A stretch of DNA of 49,961 bases from Nocardia jiangxiensis NBRC 101359. GTDB taxonomy: Bacteria > Actinomycetota > Actinomycetes > Mycobacteriales > Mycobacteriaceae. This document shows, piece by piece, positions 8,849-16,526 of this stretch; the stretch's first letter is position 1, and each line of letters starts with the position of its first letter. Under the pieces are notes generated by a model that was given only the letters and a program-made list of their open reading frames with translations, had not been told where the DNA came from and did no database searches. Location of the stretch: assembly GCF_000308615.1 (NCBI RefSeq), contig NZ_BAGB01000069.1:1-49961 (forward strand), given 5' to 3'. The translations under genes were made by a program, and so were the position numbers.

Positions 8849-10522
8849 TTACTGCTTGGCGATGTATCGGTGGACGAGCATGACCGCCATCGCGCCCTCG
8901 CCCACGGCCGAGGCGACCCGTTTGGCCGATTCGGAACGCACGTCACCGGCGACGAAAACACCGGGAACGCTGGTCTCGAGATGATGCGGCGGCCGCGGCA
9001 ATTCCCAGCCGGACGGGCGGTTGCCGTCCACCATCAGGTCCGGACCGGCCAGCACGTATCCAGCGGCGTCCCGGGTGACGATGTCGTCCAACCAGTCGGT
9101 CTCCGGTGCGGCCCCGATGAACAGGAACAACCGCTCGGCATCCACTTTTTCTTCCGCGCCGGTGGCATTGTTGCGCAGCACGAGCCGTTCCAGATGCCCC
9201 GCGCCATCGGCCGCGACCACCTCCGTGCAGGGGTGCACGACGATGTTCTCGAGCTGCTCGATCTGCTGAATCAGATAGTGCGACATGGATTTCTCCAGCG
9301 AGTCCGCACGAATCAGAATGTGCACGGTGCAGGCGTGCCGGGACAGGAACACCGCGGCCTGCCCCGCCGAATTCGCGCCGCCCACGATGTAGACGTCACG
9401 ATCGGCGCAGTCGGCGGCCTCGGTCATCGCCGAACCGTAATAGACGCCGCGGCCGGTGAATTCGTCCACGCCGGGCGCCGGGTGGTGCCGGTAGTTGACC
9501 CCGGTCGCGATCAGGACCGCATGCGCCGAAATCGAACTGCCGTCGTCGAAATTCACCATCCGCGCCGAACCGCACACCTCCAGGCCGACCACCTCGCGCG
9601 CGGTGATGAGTTCGGCCCCGAATTTGACCGCCTGACGACGGGCGCGGTCGGCCAGTTGCGCACCCGACAGACCGTCGGGGAATCCGAGATAGTTCTCGAT
9701 CCGCGAACTCTGCCCCGCCTGACCGCCGGTCGCGGTGCGTTCGACCAGGACCGTGCGCAATCCCTCGGACGCGCCGTAGACGGCCGCACCCAGGCCCGCC
9801 GGACCGCCGCCGATGACGATCAGATCGTAGAATTCACCGGTCGGATCGGTATTGAGCCCGACGCTCGCGGCCAATTCACTGTCCGAGGGGGCCAGCAGCG
9901 CCTTACCGGCCGCATCGATGATCACCGGGCAGTTGTCCGCGGACGCGCCCGCTGCCTGCAGCAGTCGCGAGCCCTCCGGTTCGTCGGCCAGATACCAGCG
10001 GTACGGCAGCTGATTGCGGGCGAGGAATTCCCGCACCTGCGAACTGCGCGCGGACCAGCGGTGACCGATCACCTTGGTCTCGTGCACCGGGCGATGTTCA
10101 TCGCCGCGCCACGCCTCGAGCAGCGCGTCGACCACCGGATACAGCTTCTCCTCCGGCGGATCCCACGGCTTGAGCAGATAGTGGTCCAGATCCACGACGT
10201 TGATCGCCTCGATGGCGGCATTGGTGTCCGCGTACGCGGTCAACAGCACGCGCCGGGCATACGGATGCAGGTCCATGGCCTGCTCCAGGAATTCGATGCC
10301 GTCCATTCCGGGCATCCGGTAGTCGGCGATCAGCACGGCGACCGGCTGACCGCGCAGCTTCAACTCGCGAAGCGCGTCCAGCGCCGAGGCGCCCGATTCC
10401 GCGCGCAGAATCCGGTAGTCCCCGCCGTACCGTCGCCGCAGATCACGCACGACGGCGCGGGAGACACCCGGGTCGTCGTCGACGCTGAGGATTGCCGGTT
10501 TGGCGGCAGCTGGTGAAGTCAC
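8849..10522 (-). CDS. Response regulator fused to thioredoxin-reductase-like flavoprotein
   Basis: A 557-aa fusion. Residues 9-135 are a receiver domain with all key residues (D15-D17, phospho-acceptor D67 in IADYRMPG, T95, K118 in LLKPWD). About 150-235 is a glutaredoxin-like segment (VREFLARNQLPYRWYLADE) without a CxxC. About 248-557 is a TrxR-like FAD/NADPH module: FAD motif VIGGGPAGLGAAVYGASEGL, GGQAG, ATG motif LIATGVNYR, NAD motif YIVGGANSAGQAAVFLS, and the final FAD motif GVFVAGDVR. The redox CATC of thioredoxin reductase is replaced by SAMTEA. Start GTG 10522 lacks an SD; CATACT lies exactly 6 nt upstream, suggesting a leaderless start. It is the first gene of a unit with the kinase and zinc finger. 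Phosphorylation probably gates the flavin domain (inference). Confidence 0.88.
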   Translation of the reverse strand: MTSPAAAKPAILSVDDDPGVSRAVVRDLRRRYGGDYRILRAESGASALDALRELKLRGQPVAVLIADYRMPGMDGIEFLEQAMDLHPYARRVLLTAYADTNAAIEAINVVDLDHYLLKPWDPPEEKLYPVVDALLEAWRGDEHRPVHETKVIGHRWSARSSQVREFLARNQLPYRWYLADEPEGSRLLQAAGASADNCPVIIDAAGKALLAPSDSELAASVGLNTDPTGEFYDLIVIGGGPAGLGAAVYGASEGLRTVLVERTATGGQAGQSSRIENYLGFPDGLSGAQLADRARRQAVKFGAELITAREVVGLEVCGSARMVNFDDGSSISAHAVLIATGVNYRHHPAPGVDEFTGRGVYYGSAMTEAADCADRDVYIVGGANSAGQAAVFLSRHACTVHILIRADSLEKSMSHYLIQQIEQLENIVVHPCTEVVAADGAGHLERLVLRNNATGAEEKVDAERLFLFIGAAPETDWLDDIVTRDAAGYVLAGPDLMVDGNRPSGWELPRPPHHLETSVPGVFVAGDVRSESAKRVASAVGEGAMAVMLVHRYIAKQ

Positions 10523-10592
10523 CTCATGAGTATGGGCGGTTCGGACAAGTACGGCGCATTTCTTTCGCTGACAGCAGTACGGGAAGGGAAGA

Positions 10593-10784
10593 TCATGATC
10601 TGCGCGGCCCGCGGTGTTCGACGATATCCCGCTCGGTCGGCGTGAGCAGCCGCTCGAGTCGTTCTTCCAGATCGGCCCGCGCACGTTTGCCGTGTATGCG
10701 CGGGAGATGGATGTGCTCGGTCTCGGAAACCGGAAGCAGCGGAAGGGATTCCGCCTGCAGATGCAGGAGCGTACGCAAATTCAC
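10593..10784 (-). CDS. Small hypothetical protein, 63 aa
   Basis: GTG 10784 has GAGG 9 nt upstream, and the codons have good GC3 bias. The product (MNLRTLLHLQAESLPLLPVS to VEHRGPRRS) is charged, with a helical stretch RARADLEERLERLLTPTERDIVEH and no signal peptide or membrane segment. It lies 70 nt upstream of, and on the same strand as, the RR-reductase gene. It may be the leading gene of that operon, or a separate short unit. An overlapping 91-aa frame (10519-10794) looks like a shadow. No family is recognised. Confidence 0.5.
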   Translation of the reverse strand: MNLRTLLHLQAESLPLLPVSETEHIHLPRIHGKRARADLEERLERLLTPTERDIVEHRGPRRS

Positions 10785-10865
10785 GGCCGATCACCTCACA
10801 TGGGACGGGACATACTCCAGTCGGTTGCTTCGTTGCCTGCCGTAATCTCTATCTGCCATTGTGCG

Positions 10866-10907
10866 TCGGTTATTACCGATTGGGGCAGTATTCACATCGG
10901 AATGTGA
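10866..10907. promoter_or_regulatory. Two adjacent palindromes in divergent promoter
   Basis: TCGGT-TATT-ACCGA (10866-10879) and TCACAT-CGGA-ATGTGA (10892-10907) are both perfect inverted repeats with centres 27 bp apart. They lie between the 63-aa gene (minus) and the SRPBCC gene (plus), in a 234-bp AT-richer gap. They probably bind one or two dimeric regulators; the partner is unknown. The rest of the gap shows no other feature. Confidence 0.5.
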
Positions 10908-11018
10908 TCCAGTTGATCTTCAGTCCTCGGGTGACCCGGCTCACCGATCGCGGTGGGCGACACCACCAGTAGGATTCCTGGTACCGACAGTTACACCGTC
11001 ACACGCCCGGAGGCGACG

Positions 11019-11465
11019 TTGCCGAAACCCCTGGAAGCCACCATCGAGATCGCCGCGCCGCCGGAGCGGGTCTGGGCGGTGCTGACCGACCTGAAGCGGA
11101 TGCCGGAGTTCAGCCCGAACACCGTCCGGATGATGCCGCTGGGCGCCGTGCGCGCCGGCACCTGGACGATCAACCTGAATCACGATACGTACTACTACCC
11201 CACCACCTCCCGGATCGTGCGCTTCGAACCCGACCGCGCCTTCGCGTTCCGGATGAACGAGAACCGCACGATCTGGAGCTACCTGCTCGAAGCCACCGAT
11301 TCGGGCACTCGCCTCACCGAGCGCCGCGACATCCCGCACGGCGTCCGCAAACCGGTCCGGATCATGATCGCCACCTTCCTCGGCGGCGAGGAACAGTTCG
11401 AAACCCGCCTGATCGCCGGCATGAGCGAAACCCTGAGCAAGATCAAATCGGCCGCCGAGCGCTGA
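11019..11465 (+). CDS. SRPBCC (START-like) family protein
   Basis: A 148-aa protein of the polyketide cyclase / SRPBCC fold, a helix-grip cavity that binds hydrophobic ligands. Typical elements are the N-terminal strand ATIEIAAPPERVWAVLTDLKRMPEFSP, the central ILRFEPD-like strand IVRFEPDRAFAFRM, and a long C-terminal helix (ARLIAGMSETLSKIK-like). TTG 11019 is chosen as the start because GGAGG sits 5 nt upstream, and the 22 residues before it in the open frame are not protein-like. It is monocistronic, followed by a 151-bp gap carrying a repeat copy. The ligand is unknown; in actinobacteria such proteins are often general lipid or stress-related binding proteins. Confidence 0.8.
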   Translation: MPKPLEATIEIAAPPERVWAVLTDLKRMPEFSPNTVRMMPLGAVRAGTWTINLNHDTYYYPTTSRIVRFEPDRAFAFRMNENRTIWSYLLEATDSGTRLTERRDIPHGVRKPVRIMIATFLGGEEQFETRLIAGMSETLSKIKSAAER

Positions 11466-11588
11466 CTCCCGGGCGGCAACGCCGACACACCCCGCACCGA
11501 AACGTCGCCGCACACCCGAACATTCAGGCAAACTACGTCGACCACAAATGTTTTCGGCGCGGCTCGTCCTTCGGGCGCCGAAAACCTG

Positions 11589-11605
11589 CCGGAGCGAAGC
11601 GGAGG
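11589..11605 (-). repeat. Dispersed repeat core, copy D (inverted)
   Basis: CCGGAGCGAAGCGGAGG is the exact reverse complement of the core CCTCCGCTTCGCTCCGG. Its terminal GGAGG lies 11 nt before the GTG of the SIMPL gene and is the only visible ribosome binding site for it. Confidence 0.7.
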
Positions 11606-11616
11606 CCGAAGACACT

Positions 11617-12318
11617 GTGCGACGACGAATCACAGGCCCTGTTGCCGTTCTCGCCGGGACCGTTGCCCTGTTGTCCGGTTGCGGGAGTTCGGATTCCGCT
11701 CCCGCGCCCGGCCGGGACGTCACGGTGATCGGGTCGGGGGAGGTGCAGGGGACGCCGGACACGCTGAACTCCGATCTCGGAGTGGAGGTGACCGCGCCGG
11801 ACGTGTCCACCGCGATCTCGACCGCGAGCACCAAGGCCAAGGCGGTCATCGATGCCATGGTCGCCGCGGGAGCCAAACGGGAGGACATCCGCACCACCGG
11901 TGTCTCGGTGCAACCGCAGTACGGCCCCGACCAGACCATCACCGCGTACCGATCCAGCAATACCGTGCACGTCGCGGTGCGCGATCTGACCAAGGCCTCG
12001 GCGATCCTCGGCGCGGCGACGCAGGCCGGCGGTAACGACACCCGGGTCGACTCGGTCTCGTTCGCGCTGGACGACAATTCCAAACTGCTCGCCGACGCCC
12101 GCGCCCGCGCCTTCGCCGATGCGAAATCGCGGGCCGAGCAGTACGCGGTGTTGTCGGGGCTGAAGCTGGGGACGGTCAAGACCATCCACGAGACCAGCAG
12201 CGGCGACACCACTCCCTCGCCCTCGCTGCACAAGCAGGCCGCCGTGCCGGACATTCCGCTGGAACCGGGTACGCAGACGGTGGCGTTCAACGTCACCGTC
12301 ACCTGGAACCTGGACTGA
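11617..12318 (+). CDS. SIMPL-domain (DUF541) lipoprotein
   Basis: A 233-aa exported protein. The signal ends in a lipobox (VALLSGC, Cys about residue 20), so it is predicted to be membrane-anchored on the outer face. The rest is one SIMPL/DUF541 domain: VTVIGSGEVQGTPDTLNSDLGV at its start, the helix STKAKAVIDAMVAAGAKREDIRTTGVSVQPQY, and the C-terminal ARAFADAKSRAEQYAVLSG. The family includes periplasmic BP26/OMP28 proteins and forms ring-like assemblies; the molecular function is unknown. GTG 11617 is chosen because it opens the signal peptide. The SD comes from a copy of the dispersed repeat. It is convergent with the fabH-like gene, 60 bp away, with no obvious terminator between them. Confidence 0.85.
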   Translation: MRRRITGPVAVLAGTVALLSGCGSSDSAPAPGRDVTVIGSGEVQGTPDTLNSDLGVEVTAPDVSTAISTASTKAKAVIDAMVAAGAKREDIRTTGVSVQPQYGPDQTITAYRSSNTVHVAVRDLTKASAILGAATQAGGNDTRVDSVSFALDDNSKLLADARARAFADAKSRAEQYAVLSGLKLGTVKTIHETSSGDTTPSPSLHKQAAVPDIPLEPGTQTVAFNVTVTWNLD

Positions 12319-12378
12319 CCCGAGCCCCAACCCCAACCAGCACAGGCGATCTGCGCTAATTACGAGCGAACCGCCGCA

Positions 12379-13407
12379 CTACTGCCAGTTGGGGAGTTTC
12401 ACTACCTGGGCGGCATAGGACAATCCGGCGCCGAAAGCGACCAGCAGCGCGTCGGCGCCGGGTTTGGTCTCTCCAGACCGCAGCAGTGCCTCCATCGCCA
12501 GCGGAATCGACGCGGCCGAGGTGTTCCCGGTGTGCTCGATGTCGTTGGCCAGCGCGGTGTCCTGCGACAGTTTGAGTTCGCGGGCCATGATCTCGATGAT
12601 GCGGCCGTTGGCCTGGTGCGGAACCATCGCGTCGATATCGGCGGGGGTGAGTCCGGCGCGGTCGATGGCGTCCAGGCAGACGGTCTTCAATGAGTGCGCG
12701 GCCCAACGGAATACCGCCGTGCCTTCCATCGCCAGGTACGGCCGTACCGCATCGAGGCCCTTCTCGTCGATCTCGGCGAAGAACTCCATCCAGTCCTTGT
12801 CCTGCCGGATCGCGCGATGCTGGGTGCCGTCCGAACCCCAGACCGTCGGGCCGATACCCGGCTCGTCGGACGGGCCGATCACCACCGCGCCCGCACCGTC
12901 GGCGAACAGGAACGCGGTGCCGCGATCGGTCGGATCCACCGTGTCGGTGAGCCGCTCGACGCCGATCACCAGCGCGTATTTGGCGGTACCCCCCTTGACC
13001 AGATCCGAGCCCACCGCGAGGGCATGGCAGAACCCGGCGCATCCGGCGGAGATGTCGAACGCGGCGGGATGGTTCATCCCCAGTGCGGTGGCGATCTGCG
13101 GGGCCGCGGCCGGAGTGAGCAGCAGCCAGGTCGACGTCGCCACGATGACGCAGTCGACGTGCTCGGGCGAGATCCCGGCGGCGGCGAGCGCGTCGCGGCC
13201 CGCCGCCGCGCTCATCTCGATGATGGTCTCCGCATCCGAGGCGAATCGCCTGGTCCGGATGCCGGAGCGGCTGTGGATCCATTCGTCGCTGGAATCTATC
13301 AGCCCGGCGACCTCGTCATTGGTGACGACTCGGGCTGGGCGGTACACGCCGAGCCCGAGCATCGCGGTGTGCTCAGCCCCTTCGACCTGGGCGAGTCGAG
13401 CAGCCAT
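12379..13407 (-). CDS. fabH: Beta-ketoacyl-ACP synthase III family (FabH)
   Basis: A 342-aa thiolase-fold condensing enzyme that joins an acyl-CoA primer to malonyl-ACP at the start of fatty acid or mycolate-precursor synthesis. The Cys-His-Asn triad is visible: Cys in FDISAGCAGFCHAL, His in MVPHQANGRIIE, Asn in EHTGNTSAASIPLAM. The N-terminal LGLGVYRPARVVTNDEV and GIRTRRF are typical of FabH, and the length matches (about 335-345 aa). ATG 13407 has GGAGGAG 6 nt upstream. It is monocistronic and divergent from psd. A specialised KAS III paralogue with a different primer is possible because no other FAS genes are adjacent. Confidence 0.88.
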   Translation of the reverse strand: MAARLAQVEGAEHTAMLGLGVYRPARVVTNDEVAGLIDSSDEWIHSRSGIRTRRFASDAETIIEMSAAAGRDALAAAGISPEHVDCVIVATSTWLLLTPAAAPQIATALGMNHPAAFDISAGCAGFCHALAVGSDLVKGGTAKYALVIGVERLTDTVDPTDRGTAFLFADGAGAVVIGPSDEPGIGPTVWGSDGTQHRAIRQDKDWMEFFAEIDEKGLDAVRPYLAMEGTAVFRWAAHSLKTVCLDAIDRAGLTPADIDAMVPHQANGRIIEIMARELKLSQDTALANDIEHTGNTSAASIPLAMEALLRSGETKPGADALLVAFGAGLSYAAQVVKLPNWQ

Positions 13408-13479
13408 CGTGCTCCTCCTCTGTGTACCTACGCGGCTTCCTTCATCGGGCCTCGAACGACCGGTCGCGAAACGGTAGAC

Positions 13480-13498
13480 ATGAGGCCCCCTCATATTA
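13480..13498 (-). promoter_or_regulatory. Putative fabH promoter with palindrome
   Basis: ATGAGG-CCC-CCTCAT (13480-13494) is a perfect inverted repeat. On the minus strand it directly abuts a -10-like TAATAT (13498-13493). The arrangement suggests an operator over the transcription start, about 75-85 nt from the fabH ATG. Other parts of the 268-bp gap to psd show nothing recognisable. Confidence 0.35.
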
Positions 13499-13675
13499 TC
13501 CCGAACTCTAGCGTCAGGTAGAGGAAAGTCACAAACGATTCCGCTGTGTCCCGTTCGCCGCCGGTTTGCGGCCTGCCCCGGGACGGCCCTGTTCCCGTAA
13601 GGTGTGAGCGCGGTCCGAGACGAATACGTCACGCACACCCGCGACAACCCCTGTCCATGCACGAAAGAGGAGCCC

Positions 13676-14392
13676 GTGGCCCGCCGCCCCACCCCGCCCG
13701 GCACGCCCGAACAATCCGGACTCGGCCATCTCGCCGACCTGGTTCGCGCTGCGATTCCGCCGCTGCACCCCGCCGGTCTGCCGTTCGTGGCAACACCGCT
13801 GGCGGTGGCGCTGGTGGCACGGCGACGCAAGTGGGTACGTCGCGCGGGGATCACCGTGGCCGCGGCCTCGGCCGCGTTCTTCCGGCATCCGCACCGCGTC
13901 CCGCCGAACCGGCCCGGCGTCGTTGTCGCACCGGCCGACGGTGAGGTCGCCCTGGTCGACACCGCGGTACCGCCCGCCGAACTGCATCTGGGCGATGGCG
14001 AGGTGCCGCGGGTGAGCATCTTCCTGTCGGTACTGGACGTCCACGTGCAGCGCATGCCGGTCTCCGGCATCGTGCGCGAGATCGCCTATCGGCGTGGACA
14101 ATTCCGTTCGGCCGATCTGCCCGAGGCGAGCTCGGTGAACGAGCGCAACACCATGGTCGTCGAGACCGCGGCCGGACAGCTGATCACGGTCGTGCAGATC
14201 GCCGGACTGCTGGCCCGACGGATCGTGTGCGACGCCAAGGCCGGTGACAAGCTCAGCATCGGCGAGACCTACGGGCTGATCCGCTTCGGCTCCCGCGTCG
14301 ACACCTACTTCCCGGCCGGAACCCAGCTGCTCGTCGAACCCGGGCAGCGCACCATCGGCGGGGAGACGGTGCTCGCAGAACTGCTGTCATGA
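13676..14392 (+). CDS. psd: Phosphatidylserine decarboxylase proenzyme
   Basis: A 238-aa enzyme that decarboxylates phosphatidylserine to phosphatidylethanolamine at the membrane. It is made as a proenzyme that cleaves itself before a serine to create the pyruvoyl cofactor; the cleavage motif here is FGSR near the C-terminus (LIRFGSRVDTYFPAGTQL), the form found in actinobacterial short Psd enzymes in place of LGST. Other conserved parts are AAFFRHPHRVPPNRPGVVVAPADG, SIFLSVLDVHVQRMPVSG and NERNTMVVET. GTG 13676 follows GAGGAG and matches the mycobacterial-type N-terminus (VARRPTPPG). Its stop overlaps the start of pssA by 4 nt (ATGA), so the two steps of PE synthesis are translationally coupled. 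Confidence 0.95.
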   Translation: MARRPTPPGTPEQSGLGHLADLVRAAIPPLHPAGLPFVATPLAVALVARRRKWVRRAGITVAAASAAFFRHPHRVPPNRPGVVVAPADGEVALVDTAVPPAELHLGDGEVPRVSIFLSVLDVHVQRMPVSGIVREIAYRRGQFRSADLPEASSVNERNTMVVETAAGQLITVVQIAGLLARRIVCDAKAGDKLSIGETYGLIRFGSRVDTYFPAGTQLLVEPGQRTIGGETVLAELLS

Positions 14393-15288
14393 TCGAGAAG
14401 GCCGCGATCGTCCAGGGACGACGCAGAACGGTTCGACTGCTTCCCAGCATCGTCACGATCCTGGCGCTGTGCGCGGGCCTGTCCGCGGTGAAATTCGCGC
14501 TGGACGGCTCCCGCGAGGTCGCGCTGGCGATGATCGGCGCCGCCGCGGTGCTGGACACGCTCGACGGGCGGCTCGCGCGCCTGCTCGACGCCACCACGAA
14601 GATGGGCGCGGAACTCGACTCACTCGCCGACGCGATCTCCTTCGGCGTCGCGCCCGCGCTGGTGCTGTACGTGTCGTTCCTGCAGAAGAACAGCGTCGGG
14701 TGGATCATCGCGCTGATCTACACGGTCAGCCTGGTGCTGCGGCTGGCCCGGTTCAACACCCTGCTGGACGACGACAACCGCCCGGACTGGCAACGCGAAT
14801 ACTTCACCGGCGTGCCCGCACCCGCGGCCGCGCTGACCGTGCTGTTGCCCGTCGCGGTGCACGAGCAGTTCGGCAACGGCTGGTGGAATTCGCTTCCGGC
14901 GATCGTGGTCTGGACGGTTTTCACCGCACTGCTGGCCGTGAGCACCGTCCCGACGCTGGCGATGAAGTCGGTATCGGTCGCGCCGCAGGCCGCGGCACTG
15001 CTGCTGGTCCTGGTCGCGCTGATCGCCGCCGCGCTGGTCACCTATCCGCTGATCCTGCTGATCGTGCTGGTCGTGGTGTATCTGGTGCACATCCCGTTCG
15101 CCTGGCGTTCGGCCCGCTGGGTCGCCGCCCGTCCGGAGACCTGGCACCACAAACCGGCCGAACGCCGCGCCCAGCGTCGCGCCACCCGTCGCCGTCCCGC
15201 GCTGCCGCCGCTGCGCGGGTCCACCGCGCGCCTGCGCCTGCGCCGCCCCGGCGGCCGGAACTTCCCGGAGGACACCCCGCCGCGCTGA
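14389..15288 (+). CDS. pssA: CDP-diacylglycerol-serine O-phosphatidyltransferase
   Basis: A 299-aa integral membrane enzyme that makes phosphatidylserine from CDP-diacylglycerol and serine, the substrate of the Psd encoded just before. The CDP-alcohol phosphatidyltransferase motif is complete: DTLDGRLARLLDATTKMG followed by AELDSLADAISFGVAP, matching D-x2-DG-x2-AR-x8-G-x3-D-x3-D. About eight hydrophobic segments are visible. The C-terminal 50 residues are a basic Arg/Pro-rich cytoplasmic tail (AERRAQRRATRRRPALPP). It overlaps psd by 4 nt and ends 4 nt from the convergent mnhG stop; no terminator fits between them, so antisense readthrough is possible. Confidence 0.95.
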   Translation: MIEKAAIVQGRRRTVRLLPSIVTILALCAGLSAVKFALDGSREVALAMIGAAAVLDTLDGRLARLLDATTKMGAELDSLADAISFGVAPALVLYVSFLQKNSVGWIIALIYTVSLVLRLARFNTLLDDDNRPDWQREYFTGVPAPAAALTVLLPVAVHEQFGNGWWNSLPAIVVWTVFTALLAVSTVPTLAMKSVSVAPQAAALLLVLVALIAAALVTYPLILLIVLVVVYLVHIPFAWRSARWVAARPETWHHKPAERRAQRRATRRRPALPPLRGSTARLRLRRPGGRNFPEDTPPR

Positions 15289-15292
15289 GCGG

Positions 15293-15640
15293 TCACTCCC
15301 GGTCGTCGTCGCCGAGTTCGTTGATCAGCAGCAATCCGTCGCGGCCGCGCTGTTCGCGGTAGGCGGTGCGGCCGATCAGATGGGCTACAGCGGGGGCGGT
15401 GACGAGAGTGAACAGGCCCACCAGCACGAGCATCCAGACGTTGCCGTGCCCGCGCAGCTGGACCGATGCGCCGATCAGGATCATGATCAGACCGACCACC
15501 TGCGGTTTCGTCGCGGCGTGCATGCGCGACAGGGTGTCCGGGAAACGCACGATCCCGATGGCCGCGGTCAGGGCGAAGGCCGAACCGAGCAGGATCAGTA
15601 CGCAGGACACCCAGCGCAGGACGGTGTCGAACCAGCTCAT
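15293..15640 (-). CDS. mnhG: Na+/H+ antiporter subunit G (MnhG/MrpG)
   Basis: A 115-aa small membrane subunit with three hydrophobic segments (VLRWVSCVLILLGSAFALTA, VVGLIMILIGASVQL, WMLVLVGLFTLVTAPAVAHL). The characteristic MrpG stretch between the first two is IGIVRFPDTLSRMHAATKPQ. It belongs to the Mrp complex that exchanges monovalent cations for protons and supports pH and Na+ homeostasis. It is the last gene of the operon, and its ATG overlaps the mnhF stop by 4 nt. The C-terminus (GRDGLLLINELGDDDRE) is a short acidic tail. Confidence 0.93.
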   Translation of the reverse strand: MSWFDTVLRWVSCVLILLGSAFALTAAIGIVRFPDTLSRMHAATKPQVVGLIMILIGASVQLRGHGNVWMLVLVGLFTLVTAPAVAHLIGRTAYREQRGRDGLLLINELGDDDRE

Positions 15641-15897
15641 CGGTCGTCCCGAACGCGGAAGCGGGAGACCGCGGCCGAGCCGAGGAAACCGACCAGGGCC
15701 AGCGCCACGATGCCGGGCAGCACGGTGGCGTCGTTGCTGTACGCCGCCCAGACCGCCAGGCCCGAGGCGGTGATGGCGACCAGCGAGTCGACCCCGACCA
15801 CGCGGTCCAGTGTGCTGGGTCCGGCCAGTACGCGGTAGCCGGTGAGCAGGGCCGCGCTCGCCAGCAGAACGGCCGCCACGATCGCGACGATCGTCAT
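15637..15897 (-). CDS. mnhF: Na+/H+ antiporter subunit F (MnhF/MrpF)
   Basis: An 86-aa protein with three transmembrane helices. The MrpF hallmark GPSTLDRVVGVDSLVAI follows the first helix (VAIVAAVLLASAALLTGYRVL). ATG 15897 is chosen because GGAGGAATC precedes it directly and the length then equals that of other MrpF proteins; upstream codons are not protein-like. It is separated from mnhE by 59 nt, the only gap in an operon otherwise joined by 4-nt overlaps, and overlaps mnhG by 4 nt. Confidence 0.92.
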   Translation of the reverse strand: MTIVAIVAAVLLASAALLTGYRVLAGPSTLDRVVGVDSLVAITASGLAVWAAYSNDATVLPGIVALALVGFLGSAAVSRFRVRDDR

Positions 15898-15956
15898 GAT
15901 TCCTCCTGTGTCGTGCGTTGCTCCTGGAGCGTGTGCTGCCTGGTTCGCGTGATCAT

Positions 15957-16526
15957 TCAGCGCTCCTCGGGCGGCAGGGGTTCGGGACGCAGGGTCTCGT
16001 GCCATTCCCCGGGACGTTCGAAGGATCGGATCAGCAACTGCTCGAGCCGCCGGGTGGTGAAGTAGAACCGCTCCACGGCCTCGTCACTGCCCACGTCGAG
16101 CACATGCACCCAGATGGTGTGCGTCGTCCGGTCGATCTCCAGCACCATGGTGCCGGGAATCAGATTCAGCACGTCGGCGCACAACACCATCACCAGCGGT
16201 GAGCGGATCGTCATCCGCACCCGTAGCACACCCGAGACCGGCGAACCCGACGGCCGCACCGCGAACCAGGCGATCTGCAGACTCGACTCGAGCGCGTAAT
16301 ACACGCCGACGATCACCAATTCCAGCAGCGAGAGCGGATGCAACCGCCCGGACACCGGCACCCGCGGCAACGGCAGCAACAACATGATCACCGTGCCGAT
16401 CACCAGTCCGGCCACGATATTGCCGACGCTGAAATCCCCCCACAGCGCGGTGTACACGATCGCCAGCCAGATCAGCCCGCCCAGGCGGACCAGACGATCG
16501 CGGCTCAGCACCGTCGACAGGCTCAT
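15957..16526 (-). CDS. mnhE: Na+/H+ antiporter subunit E (MnhE/MrpE)
   Basis: A 189-aa MrpE subunit. Two N-terminal hydrophobic segments (LGGLIWLAIVYTALWGDFSVGN and VAGLVIGTVIMLLLPLP) are followed by a cytosolic domain with the family sequences SPLVMVLCADVLNLIPGTMVLEID and THTIWVHVLD. The C-terminus continues to about 20 residues past the usual end (ERPGEWHETLRPEPLPPEER). MrpE is part of the membrane complex but not itself the transporter. Its start overlaps the stop of mnhD (ATGA at 16526-16523). Confidence 0.92.
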   Translation of the reverse strand: MSLSTVLSRDRLVRLGGLIWLAIVYTALWGDFSVGNIVAGLVIGTVIMLLLPLPRVPVSGRLHPLSLLELVIVGVYYALESSLQIAWFAVRPSGSPVSGVLRVRMTIRSPLVMVLCADVLNLIPGTMVLEIDRTTHTIWVHVLDVGSDEAVERFYFTTRRLEQLLIRSFERPGEWHETLRPEPLPPEER

